A stretch of 33,786 nucleotides of DNA from Phaeodactylibacter sp. (GTDB taxonomy: Bacteria; Bacteroidota; Bacteroidia; Chitinophagales; Saprospiraceae), in contig JAGFJE010000562.1 in NCBI GenBank assembly GCA_024103175.1, forward strand, positions 1-33,786, written 5' to 3'. The notes under the pieces were generated by a model. The model did no database searches. It was not told the origin of the DNA and saw only the letters and a program-made list of their open reading frames with translations. A program made the position numbers and the translations under genes. This document shows positions 1-8,119 of the stretch, piece after piece. Within the stretch, counting starts at the first letter, position 1; each line of letters begins with the position of its first letter.

Positions 1-872
1 TCGAGTTCCAGGGCCAGGGCGATGTAGCGCTGGCGATCGGCTTCTTCCTGGCTGCGTCGGAGTTGCTGCAGCTGGTATTCTATGGCGTACTGCCGGCCTT
101 TTTCGGGGAATACCTCCCGGAAAATAGCGGTGATACGCGAATCATCTGTAATATTCTCTTTGCCGGCCTCCACGCCGAGCCCGGCTTTCAGGGTTTGATC
201 CACCAGCAGTGGATCTGTATACATATACGCCAGGTTTCGGTTTTTAGCGAGGAACCGGAACATGGGATGCTGGATATCGGGCGGCGCCAGCTCGGCCATC
301 AGTTTCAGGTTTTCGGGGGTAGCCCAGTCATTTTGTTCTTCGAGGTATTCCAGGGCGATGGCGGCGGGGTCGCCATAGCCGGCCTTATGCAGGGCGCGGG
401 CGTAGGCGCGCATCATTTGCGGGGAGCGGCCGCCGGCGCGGTAGGCGCGCTCCAGCGTGCCCACCTGTCGGGTGCTGTCGAGGGCGGCGGCGCCCAGCTC
501 CAGGAATTGGGTGGCGCTCATGCGGCCCAGGCCGCGGTGCAGCATATCGCCTTCGGCGTCGATGAACAGGAAGGTGGGATAGCGGCTCACATCATAGGCG
601 CGGGCGAAGAGCAGCCCTTCCCCATGCTCCATGTCCATCTTCACATTGATGAAATTCTGGTTGTAGAAGTACCCCACGTCCTCGCGGGTGAAGACATGGG
701 CGGCCATCCATTTGCAGGGGCCGCACCACTCGGTATAGGCGTCTACGAACACGGGCTTGCCCGATTCGCGGGCCATTTTCAGGACCGTTTCCCAGTTGCC
801 GTCGGTGATCGTCATCTGGCTGAAGGACAGGGCGCTGCAGAGCAATGCTGCGATCAGAGCGAGAATTCTCAT
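1..872 (-). CDS. Secreted thioredoxin-family protein, 3' end cut by the window edge
   Basis: Reading the minus strand from the ATG at 872 gives about 290 codons with no stop before the window edge, so the C-terminus is missing. Residues 1-19 form a signal peptide ending in SFSQ. A thioredoxin fold follows, with the active-site motif WCGPCK (Cys50 and Cys53) and the cis-proline segment RYPTFLFID near residue 99. Family knowledge: such periplasmic thioredoxin-like proteins reduce or exchange disulfides. The roughly 170 residues after the thioredoxin domain are helical and resemble the C-terminal extensions of Bacteroidota 'thioredoxin family' proteins; their role is unknown. It is divergent from the membrane protein gene at 1014. 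Fold and motif are certain; substrate is not. Confidence 0.85.
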   Translation of the reverse strand, partial: MRILALIAALLCSALSFSQMTITDGNWETVLKMARESGKPVFVDAYTEWCGPCKWMAAHVFTREDVGYFYNQNFINVKMDMEHGEGLLFARAYDVSRYPTFLFIDAEGDMLHRGLGRMSATQFLELGAAALDSTRQVGTLERAYRAGGRSPQMMRAYARALHKAGYGDPAAIALEYLEEQNDWATPENLKLMAELAPPDIQHPMFRFLAKNRNLAYMYTDPLLVDQTLKAGLGVEAGKENITDDSRITAIFREVFPEKGRQYAIEYQLQQLRRSQEEADRQRYIALALEL

Positions 873-1013
873 TGCCGGTATATTTTAGAATCTCTACCAA
901 GATAGTAGAATTCTCCCTGAAACAAAAGGCGCCGCCGGGCGTATTAATGGTCAGGCCTTTCTACCCCCCCTCGTTGTATACGGCTGCCGTTTTGCCGCCA
1001 AAAAGAACATACT

Positions 1014-2003
1014 ATGATGAACGCTACCATTCCCCTTGAGTATCTGCTTATTGGAGTTACAATCCTTGTACTCTTTTTGTGGAACCCCCGCATTTCCTTT
1101 GCCCTGCTTAAGGTGGCCTTTTTTCTCACCCTCTATGGTATTGCCATTCCCGCGCTGTATCGCTGGCCGGATGTGGAGGCCACCTGGGAGGCTCATTTTC
1201 TGGGCAGCCTGGCCATCCCTCTGGGGATTGCCGTTCTGTCGGCCATCATCTTTGCGGTGGCGGCCTATTTCATCGACCGCGATTTTGACCAGGCGCCCCA
1301 GGACCACTTCAAGGGCAATAACCTCTTTTTTCGCTACGGCAGGAAAGCTTTCGAGGCGGTCATTCCCATCAGCCTAGAGGAAACGGCAACCCGGGAAGAA
1401 GCCGAGCACCTGAAGGAATGCTTCCGCGAATTTCTATGGAACTCGGCCAATGAGCAATTCGGGCCACTGAAAGAAGTAACGCTCGAGCAGCAGCACCTCA
1501 TAAAAGACCTGGGCTGGAGCAGGGAAGACAGCTATCACTACCGCCACGGCGAAAAGGAGTTTTTTAAGGCCACCTTCCAAACCCCAAGGAAAAGCACCCT
1601 TTTTTACTTCGTTTACTTCACCCTGATCGGCCGGCACCTGATGGTGCACCACTATGTATACCTCAGAGGCCGGCATTTCTGGTACCATGCCCTGGTGTTT
1701 TTCGCCACTGCGCCTTTCCACGTCTGGTTTTGGGGGTATAGTTGGGTGAAAGGGCGATACAGTATTCTCGGGCGCCTCAACCGCTACCATGACAGCAGCT
1801 CTTATGCCGTGGTCGACCTGAAGTCTTATTTCCGGTCCGCCTGTTTTGGCATGATGATGGCTACCCGGCGGTTCGCCAAGGTCTATGGCCTGCTGACAGA
1901 AGAGTTGGAGAAAGTGATATGGCATAATGTCAGCGGCCTTCAGGGCATTGACATCGGGGCGGAGCCGGGTATTTCCATGGTGAACCGCATAAGCCGGCGA
2001 TGA
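1014..2003 (+). CDS. Membrane protein of unknown function
   Basis: 329 residues. I do not recognise the family. Three hydrophobic segments lie at about residues 8-23, 28-47 and 62-87, then a soluble region of about 110 residues rich in charged and aromatic residues (90-195), then an aromatic- and histidine-rich, semi-hydrophobic stretch (195-245) with a cluster HHYVYLRGRHFWYH. The His/Trp/Tyr density around 205-243 could reflect a membrane-surface or metal site, but no known motif is present. ATG codons occur at 1014 and 1017; either could start. No partner gene is adjacent in the same direction, and a strong terminator follows at 2115, so it is probably monocistronic. Confidence 0.75.
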   Translation: MMNATIPLEYLLIGVTILVLFLWNPRISFALLKVAFFLTLYGIAIPALYRWPDVEATWEAHFLGSLAIPLGIAVLSAIIFAVAAYFIDRDFDQAPQDHFKGNNLFFRYGRKAFEAVIPISLEETATREEAEHLKECFREFLWNSANEQFGPLKEVTLEQQHLIKDLGWSREDSYHYRHGEKEFFKATFQTPRKSTLFYFVYFTLIGRHLMVHHYVYLRGRHFWYHALVFFATAPFHVWFWGYSWVKGRYSILGRLNRYHDSSSYAVVDLKSYFRSACFGMMMATRRFAKVYGLLTEELEKVIWHNVSGLQGIDIGAEPGISMVNRISRR

Positions 2004-2114
2004 TAAATAAAAGGGAAGATGGGCTACTATTCAATTCGGGAATTTGCAATTGCTGTAAGGAAACATTAATTTGCATCAATTATCCAATGGATACAAAGGC
2101 TACTTTTTAAGAAG

Positions 2115-2150
2115 AAGCCCCCGCAGCAACAATCTGCGGGGGCTTTATTC
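2115..2150 (+). terminator. Rho-independent terminator after the membrane protein gene
   Basis: A 12-bp stem (AAGCCCCCGCAG at 2115-2126 with CTGCGGGGGCTT at 2134-2145) and a 7-nt loop are followed by a T-rich tail. It lies 112 nt downstream of the stop at 2003 on the same strand. Confidence 0.85.
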
Positions 2151-2204
2151 TTACAGCCTACAGGGCGCAGGAAACGGTTGGAAAAAGGAAATCGCCCGCC
2201 AGAT

Positions 2205-2256
2205 CCTTCATCCCATCCCCGTCTTCGCCATAGGCTCTTCCGGGTAAAAATGAAGG
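2205..2256 (+). repeat. Intergenic hairpin repeat, copy 1 of the CCCGTC/GGGTAAAA family
   Basis: The core at 2217-2249 begins CCCCGTC and ends CCGGGTAAAA; its middle folds as CCCG/CGGG enclosing GCC-ATA-GGC, with two identical TCTTC internal loop strands. Flanks here are an inverted pair, CCTTCAT (2205-2211) and ATGAAGG (2250-2256). The core is nearly identical to the copies at 9974 and 15664. It lies 27 nt beyond the stop of the minus-strand AT-hook gene. Confidence 0.75.
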
Positions 2257-2283
2257 CGGGCCTACATTCCTTCCTACCCTACC

Positions 2284-3036
2284 CTACCGGGCGTATTTTT
2301 TCGGCAGCTCCCCTTTGTTGTTGACCCATTCCGAGAGGGCATAAGCAAAGCCGCGGCCGGAGTGTTCTACCTTTACGAGGGAACCTTTTTTGTTGGATAA
2401 TTTGTGGAGGCTGCGGTTCAGCTTTACCTTTATTTGAGCTTCTCCCGATTTGATATCGGGGTTGGCTTTGGCAATGTCAACAAAATCTTTGGTGATAAGG
2501 GCCTGTTGTTTGGTCTTCAGGCTATCGACTACGAACTTATCCCACTCGGAAAGCCGGTAGCCGCGCTCTTTCTTTTCCGCGGCATCTTTTTTTGCCGTTT
2601 TTCCAGTTTTCTGTGCACCGGCGCTTTTCCGCGGCCGGCCGGCCCCTTTTTTCTTTCCGGGAGCACTTTTTGGGGATTTCCCTTTAGCCGCAGTTTTTTC
2701 AGCTTCGGCCGCTTTCTCCTCTGCTTTAGGAGCTTCCTCCTTGGCCGCAGCGGTTTCTTTGGTGGCTGCCGTTTTTGTTTTACGAGGCCTGCCGGGCCCT
2801 CTTTTCGCTTTTTTCGGTTTGCTTTCCGCTGAAGGAGCCGCTTTGGCCTTTTCTGCACTGGGCAATGCTTTGGATTCTTCGAAAGCAAGAGCCTCCTGCA
2901 CTTCGGCGGCCTGCTTTTCAAGCTCCTGGATTATGGCTTGGGTTTGGTGGACCTGGTATTCCAGTTTGCGCAGGTCGGATCTATATTGAGTGAGAAGGGC
3001 CTCTATTTCTAAAGGTTTAAGGGATGGTTGACTCAT
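2284..3036 (-). CDS. AT-hook, histone H1-like DNA-binding protein
   Basis: 250 residues in three parts. Residues 1-55 are a predicted coiled coil. Residues 56-158 are low-complexity, rich in Lys, Ala, Pro and Glu, like histone H1 tails, and carry two AT-hook cores: RGPGRPRK at 79-86 and GAGRPRKS at 131-138. Residues 159-250 form a compact conserved-looking domain starting GYRLSEWDKFVVDSL. Family knowledge: the GRP core of an AT-hook inserts in the minor groove of AT-rich DNA. I infer a nucleoid-architectural or regulatory role, with oligomerisation through the coiled coil. Start is the only ATG before the coiled coil. The upstream region (3037-3220) is very AT-rich. Confidence 0.8.
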   Translation of the reverse strand: MSQPSLKPLEIEALLTQYRSDLRKLEYQVHQTQAIIQELEKQAAEVQEALAFEESKALPSAEKAKAAPSAESKPKKAKRGPGRPRKTKTAATKETAAAKEEAPKAEEKAAEAEKTAAKGKSPKSAPGKKKGAGRPRKSAGAQKTGKTAKKDAAEKKERGYRLSEWDKFVVDSLKTKQQALITKDFVDIAKANPDIKSGEAQIKVKLNRSLHKLSNKKGSLVKVEHSGRGFAYALSEWVNNKGELPKKYAR

Positions 3037-3224
3037 GTATTCGTATTTTTGGTATTATTATTGCCTGCAAGGTAAATAAAAATTAATAAAAAAAGTTTAA
3101 GAATATTGATTTTTAGCTCCTTGTGATACAAAACATTGCAATGTCGGCAAAGGTTCTGGCTTTCCCGCCTTCATTTTTTATGCCTCGCCACAGGAGAAAA
3201 AATTAATTTTAATTGAAAGCCAAT

Positions 3225-3950
3225 TTAATTATAGCCCGTCCCCAGGATTATGCCCCGGGCGCCACACATAGACTTGGCGATGCCGCCGACTCCGAAGGTG
3301 ACTTCCAGATAGAAACCGGCGCGGAAAGGGCGCGTTTCCCGGTAAGAGTCAAAAGACGTGTAGGGCGCCGGGTAGCCTTCCATTTGCCCTTGTTCGGAGA
3401 TGAGGTCCGTCAGGGCATATTCGGCGCGTATGCCGGTTTTGACGGTCAAAACCTGCGAAGCCGTGACGAACCCTCCCACGCCCACAGCCGCCGATGTATA
3501 CCGGCTGGCGTATTTGCCGGTCACTTCCGACCAGTCGGTGCCGAAGGATTGCTGTACTTCATTGACGTAGGTGATCTTGGGGCCTGCTTCCACAAATGCC
3601 CCGTTGTCCCGGTACCACCGGTACATGAGGTAGGCGTCAACGCTCTGCCATTCGATGTTTATCGTATTGCTGGCGCCATCATCACTCCGGAAGCTCATGG
3701 ATTGGTGGTGGGTAGCAGATAATATCTCAAAATTCAGGCCGTGGTATTCGCCGAAGTTGAGGGCCGCTACCCCCCCCACCGAAAGGCCGAGGCCAAACTG
3801 GCTGTCGTGGCGGGAATCCGATACGATATTCTTGTTGTAGAAGCCGGTCATGCCCATCATACCCTTTGCTCCCAACTCGAGCCAGACCTGAGCATTACCT
3901 ATGGAATATAAACCCATAAGGAGGGATAGTGCTGAAAAAATTTTCCTCAT
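3225..3950 (-). CDS. Small outer-membrane beta-barrel protein
   Basis: 241 residues from the ATG at 3950. This start is chosen because it directly precedes a signal peptide (MRKIFSALSLLMGLYSIGNAQ); longer in-frame starts would add an untypical 38-residue leader. The mature protein alternates hydrophobic and polar residues with glycine-rich turns and paired aromatic residues (for example FRAGFYLEVTFGVGG near the end), as in Bacteroidota porin-family 'outer membrane beta-barrel' proteins of this size. It lacks a plug or known ligand motif, so the function is unknown. Upstream and divergent is the large surface protein at 4246. Confidence 0.75.
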   Translation of the reverse strand: MRKIFSALSLLMGLYSIGNAQVWLELGAKGMMGMTGFYNKNIVSDSRHDSQFGLGLSVGGVAALNFGEYHGLNFEILSATHHQSMSFRSDDGASNTINIEWQSVDAYLMYRWYRDNGAFVEAGPKITYVNEVQQSFGTDWSEVTGKYASRYTSAAVGVGGFVTASQVLTVKTGIRAEYALTDLISEQGQMEGYPAPYTSFDSYRETRPFRAGFYLEVTFGVGGIAKSMCGARGIILGTGYN

Positions 3951-4245
3951 AGTGAGTTGGTGGTTTTTCTGTGTGCGGGTGAAGATACTATTTCTTGCAG
4001 TAAATGCAGGTGTATATTCCTTCCTCAGCCAGTTCGGTTCCGGCAATGGGCAGGAGGGCCACAAAGTTAAGCCGGTTTTCTAGAGTTTTTCTCATACATA
4101 TTTGATAATCAATTTGTTTTTAAATAAGTAGGCTTGAAAATAATCTATATTCGGGAATTTTTGTCCAACGTGCTTTCCGGAAAATGTCGCTATTTTTAGC
4201 AAAGTAACTATCGATCACCCGGCTGCACCGGTACAATACCTCTTT

Positions 4246-7200
4246 ATGCTCATGAACGTTAGACCCAACCTGCGAACTTGTTTGGCCCTGGCGGCTATAT
4301 TCTGCGCCCTTCCCGTTTTCCCGGCGGCCATCTATGTCAACCTGAATGCCAATGGCGCCAATAATGGAACCAGTTGGGCAGACGCCTTTTACAACCTCCA
4401 CGATGCGCTGGCGGCCGCCCGGTACGGCGATGAGATCTGGGTGGCCGAAGGCATTTATTTTCCCCACCCCGGAACCCCGGTTAACCGGGACGCCAGTTTT
4501 GAAATACCCAACGGGGTTAAATTATACGGAGGGTTTTCCGGTACGGAACAAAGCCGGGAGGAACGCGACTGGGTTAGCCACCCGGCAATCCTGAGCGGCG
4601 CCAACGGCCTGAACCCCGATACGCTGAACGATGCCTATACCGTGGTTTACCTGGAACACTGTGACGCCAGTACCCTGATCGACGGCTTTACCATCCGGGA
4701 GGGGCTGGCCAATTCGGCGTCGATCAACGATTCCTACATCGGCCGGCGAAAGAATGGGGGCGCCGTTTACATTTATGCCGCCGGCGCAGGCAATTCTGCT
4801 ACTCCCGTCTTTGTCAATTGTACTTTCGTCGCCAATAAAGCCTCCGAAAGGGGAGGCGCTGTTATGGGCATCGGTACCAATGGGGGGTATGTATGCCCGC
4901 AGTTCCGGGCCTGCACCTGGCAGCAGAATACGGCGGGGAGCAATGGCGGTGCTTTCTACATCCAGAATCAGGAAGGAGAGAACGCCACCGGCGCCGTCTT
5001 CCGGCTCGACAGCTGCCAGGTGTTGCTGAACAATATAGGAGAACACACCGCCTTGAGAATTGCCGGCGGGGTATTCTCTTCTACGGCAAACGGCAACCGC
5101 GCCATAGTGGAGGACTGCTTTTTCTTCGGTAATGGCAAAGCCGGGAGCTCTGGCGCCCACGCATTGAGCATCAGCAGCCCGTATACCCCTTTGGAGGCGG
5201 AGATACACAACTGCCGGTTTGTCAACAACCAGGGCGGCGCCGGCCTGGTTAGCCAGAGGGGAGAGGGGACAATCCTGGTAACCGGATGTGAATTTGTCGG
5301 CAACGGCGGCCAGAATGTCGAGAATGCCTTGCCGCCACTGGCGTTCCACGGCGCTTCAATTATGGTTCGCAATTGCAGCTTTACGGGTAATATTGCCCGG
5401 AACGGCGCCGGAATTTCCATGGGAGGCCATTCCTCCGGCGCCATCTCCGGTTGCACCTTTCGCAATAACACCTGCAACAATATCGGTTCGGCGCTACTTT
5501 TCTCGAATGAAAATACCCTGCTGATCAGAGACTGCCGGTTTGAGGAAAATAACGCGGCATTCGGCGGGGCGGTAGCCTTCCGGGAGCAGGACAACAGCGT
5601 CGATTTTGTCAATTGTATCTTCAGCCGGAACCATAGCGGCTGGTACGGAGGCGCCATCTATAACTATCACGTTGCAGGAAGCCGGATGCAGTACATCAAC
5701 TGCCTGTTCTACCGGAACACCGCTCGCTACGGGGGCCTTTGTTATGCCGACGGCACTGATCACGAGCTCAGTTTCCACAACAGCATCCTGTATCGGAACC
5801 TGTCCAGCAACCTCAACACTCCTGTGCTTTTGAGCAATACCCCCATCAATCTGAACCATTGCCTTATGGATGTGGAAAGTTGTGATCAGCTGGCGGTGGC
5901 CGATTCCTCTTTTGTGTATGCTTACTATGAGGAGGGCAATCCAGCCGACAGCTTCCTTCTGTCGACCAACTTGAACGCCAACTGCAATGGGATGCGCTTC
6001 GGCGCCAGCCCGATGTTCGTGGATACTGCCGCCGCCGACTTTCATCTACTGCCTGCGTCGCCCGCCGTCAACGCCGGCCTGAACAGCATCCTGGATTCGG
6101 TGGGCCTACAGTACGACCTGGACGGAACCCCCCGTATATCGGGCGGTGTAGTGGATATCGGCCCCTACGAGCTGCCCCTCGATCCGGTGTTCAATGCCTT
6201 GCTCTCCACTGTCGATCCCGTGAGCTGCTACAATGGTTCGGACGGAGCTGTGCATTTTCTGGTTACCGGCCAGCCTCCTTTTCAGTATAGCTGGGAAAAC
6301 GGGGAAGAGGCAGGATACGGCACAGCCGGCTTGTATGCCGGACTTTACAACTTCACCATATCCGATGCGGCAGGCAACAGCCGGGTGGTGGAAAACATCG
6401 AGGTCGGCCAGCCGCCGGCCCTCATCCTGCCCATCGATGTCAGTGGGATCAGTTGCACAGGGGCTGCCGACGGCGCCATCCGGGCCCTGGTATTCGGCGG
6501 CGCCCCGCCCTATTCCTTTATGTGGAATACGGGCCTTACCGATTCGGCGCTCACCGGGCTGGCGGCAGGGCAGTATGCCGTCACTGTTACCGACGCCAAT
6601 GGCTGCGCCAAAACGGGAAGCGTAAACCTGGCCGGCCCGGATCCCTTCTCTGTTTCCGCTATGGTACGGCATCCATCCTGCGGCGCCCTGGCCGACGGAA
6701 GCATTAGCCTTTCCATATCCGGGGCAACGCCGCCTTATTCCGTATTCTGGAGCAATGGGCAGAACGGGCCCGTGCTTACAGGGCTAAACGAGGGCGGCTA
6801 CCAGGCAATAGTGGTGGACGCCAACGGCTGCCGGGATAGCCTCCTGGCCGGCCTGGAAGCGCCGCCCATTCTGGCTGCCGTAGTTGAAGCCATGGAACCC
6901 TCCTGCTACGGCCTTTCCGACGGGCAGCTCACAGCGGAAGCGAGCGGGGGCGTGCCGCCCTGGTCCTTTGCCTGGAGCAACGGGGTGGAAGGGCCGGAAG
7001 CGACGGGCCTCTCCGCCGGCACATACCGCCTGAGCCTTACCGATGCAGACGGATGCTTTTTCGAAACGGCCATGGCCCTTGATCAGCCAGACTCCCTCTT
7101 CGCCGGCTACACCATCATTCCACCTTCTTCCAATGGCGCATCCGACGGCGCCATCATATTGGGTTCGGTATTCGGCGGCACACCTTCATTTACCTACGCC

Positions 7201-7599
7201 TGGGGTACCGGCGCTTCCACCCCCTCGATCGAAAACCTGCCTGTCGGCGATTATGAACTTACGATCACCGACGCCAACGGCTGCCAGGCGTATTATGCAT
7301 TTGAGCTGAGCCCGGCCACCGGCCAAAGGGAACCGGCGGCTCCCGGAAGCGTTCGCCTTTTTCCCAACCCCAGCTCAGGTAATGAGCACGCTACCCTGGA
7401 ATGGCCGGAAAACTGGGGCGCTCCGGCCAGGATAGAGGCGTTTACCGCTGCGGGAGCAAGGTTGGGAAGCGTACGAGCAGAGGCTTTAACCGCCGGGCGT
7501 TCCCTGCTCAATCCGCCCGCCGCCGGGGCCTGTTTTCTGAAGGTGTATTTCGGGAATGGGCAGGCGGCAAGCCTCAAATGGATCGTTCTTCCCGAATGA
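4246..7599 (+). CDS. Surface protein: parallel beta-helix, five SprB-like repeats, type IX sorting domain
   Basis: 1117 residues. A signal peptide (about 1-28, ending VFPAA) is followed by a right-handed beta-helix, about 30-640, opening with NGTSWADAFYNL, the usual entry to Bacteroidota pectate-lyase-like repeats, with many NCxF and GGA turns. Five SprB-like repeats of about 75 residues follow, beginning near 656, 732, 808, 884 and 958, each of the form CxGxxDGxI...GGxPPYxxxWxxG...LxAGxYxxxVTDANGC. The end (about 1033-1117; VRLFPNPSSG) is a type A C-terminal sorting domain. Established knowledge: such domains direct export by the type IX system and surface attachment; SprB repeats occur in gliding adhesins. 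No lyase active site was recognised, so an adhesive role is inferred. ATG codons at 4246 and 4252 are both possible starts. Confidence 0.88.
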   Translation: MLMNVRPNLRTCLALAAIFCALPVFPAAIYVNLNANGANNGTSWADAFYNLHDALAAARYGDEIWVAEGIYFPHPGTPVNRDASFEIPNGVKLYGGFSGTEQSREERDWVSHPAILSGANGLNPDTLNDAYTVVYLEHCDASTLIDGFTIREGLANSASINDSYIGRRKNGGAVYIYAAGAGNSATPVFVNCTFVANKASERGGAVMGIGTNGGYVCPQFRACTWQQNTAGSNGGAFYIQNQEGENATGAVFRLDSCQVLLNNIGEHTALRIAGGVFSSTANGNRAIVEDCFFFGNGKAGSSGAHALSISSPYTPLEAEIHNCRFVNNQGGAGLVSQRGEGTILVTGCEFVGNGGQNVENALPPLAFHGASIMVRNCSFTGNIARNGAGISMGGHSSGAISGCTFRNNTCNNIGSALLFSNENTLLIRDCRFEENNAAFGGAVAFREQDNSVDFVNCIFSRNHSGWYGGAIYNYHVAGSRMQYINCLFYRNTARYGGLCYADGTDHELSFHNSILYRNLSSNLNTPVLLSNTPINLNHCLMDVESCDQLAVADSSFVYAYYEEGNPADSFLLSTNLNANCNGMRFGASPMFVDTAAADFHLLPASPAVNAGLNSILDSVGLQYDLDGTPRISGGVVDIGPYELPLDPVFNALLSTVDPVSCYNGSDGAVHFLVTGQPPFQYSWENGEEAGYGTAGLYAGLYNFTISDAAGNSRVVENIEVGQPPALILPIDVSGISCTGAADGAIRALVFGGAPPYSFMWNTGLTDSALTGLAAGQYAVTVTDANGCAKTGSVNLAGPDPFSVSAMVRHPSCGALADGSISLSISGATPPYSVFWSNGQNGPVLTGLNEGGYQAIVVDANGCRDSLLAGLEAPPILAAVVEAMEPSCYGLSDGQLTAEASGGVPPWSFAWSNGVEGPEATGLSAGTYRLSLTDADGCFFETAMALDQPDSLFAGYTIIPPSSNGASDGAIILGSVFGGTPSFTYAWGTGASTPSIENLPVGDYELTITDANGCQAYYAFELSPATGQREPAAPGSVRLFPNPSSGNEHATLEWPENWGAPARIEAFTAAGARLGSVRAEALTAGRSLLNPPAAGACFLKVYFGNGQAASLKWIVLPE

Positions 7600-7638
7600 A
7601 ATTTTATGCTGGAGCTTTTCTTTTCCTGAAAGAATCCC

Positions 7639-7646
7639 TAACTTTG
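7639..7646 (+). promoter_or_regulatory. Promoter -7 box of rpsT
   Basis: TAACTTTG exactly fits the Bacteroidota primary sigma -7 consensus TAnnTTTG and lies 46 nt before the rpsT start. No clear TTG -33 element is visible. Confidence 0.6.
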
Positions 7647-7692
7647 CACCTCGTTTGGAAAATCAAGTCAAAAAAAGAAAAATTCTACATAG

Positions 7693-7944
7693 ATGGCAAA
7701 CCATAAGTCAGCTAAAAAACGCATGCGCCAGGAAGCCAAGCGCCGCGTTCACAACCGCTTCTACAAAAAGACCGCTCGTACGGCCATCAAGACGCTGCGC
7801 GAAATAACGGAAAAGTCGGAGGCGGAGAAGTTCCTGCCCAAAGTGGTCAGCATGGTCGACCGCCTGGCCAAGCGCAACATCTGGCACAAAAATAAAGCTT
7901 CCAACCTCAAGAGCAAGCTGATGCGCCACGTCGCCAGCCTCTGA
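7693..7944 (+). CDS. rpsT: 30S ribosomal protein S20
   Basis: 83 residues, the normal S20 length. The N-terminus MANHKSAKKRMRQ is diagnostic (most S20 start MANxKSAxKR), and the rest is a lysine/arginine-rich helical bundle with the conserved region KNIWHKNKASNLKSKL near the C-terminus. S20 binds 16S rRNA early in small-subunit assembly. The gene stands alone with its own promoter box at 7639 and a strong terminator at 7982, as is usual for rpsT. Confidence 0.98.
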   Translation: MANHKSAKKRMRQEAKRRVHNRFYKKTARTAIKTLREITEKSEAEKFLPKVVSMVDRLAKRNIWHKNKASNLKSKLMRHVASL

Positions 7945-7981
7945 TCCTTTTGGGCTGAGGTTCTCCAGAGCCTTTTCTGGG

Positions 7982-8019
7982 AAAAGTGTATTCCGGTACA
8001 TCCGGGATACACTTTTTTG
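7982..8019 (+). terminator. Rho-independent terminator of rpsT
   Basis: A 15-bp stem (7982-7996 with 8002-8016, one G-T wobble, 5-nt loop) ends in a T run. It starts 38 nt after the rpsT stop. Confidence 0.9.
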
Positions 8020-8076
8020 TGTTGTACTTCTCCATATTTTTCCGCCCACACTGAACTTTCCCTGCGCGCAATTTTT

Positions 8077-8084
8077 TATATTTG
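8077..8084 (+). promoter_or_regulatory. Promoter -7 box of the paaE-like gene
   Basis: TATATTTG fits TAnnTTTG and lies 35 nt before the ATG at 8120. The candidate TetR operator begins 4 nt downstream of the box, so it would cover the transcription start. Confidence 0.6.
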
Positions 8085-8087
8085 CAA

Positions 8088-8103
8088 ACGAACGTTCATT
8101 CGT
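8088..8103 (+). promoter_or_regulatory. Candidate TetR-family operator
   Basis: ACGAACGTTCATTCGT is an imperfect palindrome with outer arms ACGAA/TTCGT. Size, symmetry and position just after the -7 box suit repression by a TetR-family protein. The TetR gene at 9353 is the obvious candidate regulator (inference from proximity). Confidence 0.55.
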
Positions 8104-8119
8104 ATCAACCTTTTTTGTC

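Noticed and set aside
63..905. Long plus-strand open frame over the thioredoxin gene
   Set aside because: It is the antisense shadow of the minus-strand thioredoxin gene, which has a signal peptide and WCGPCK; the plus frame is low-complexity Gly/Ala/His with no family features.
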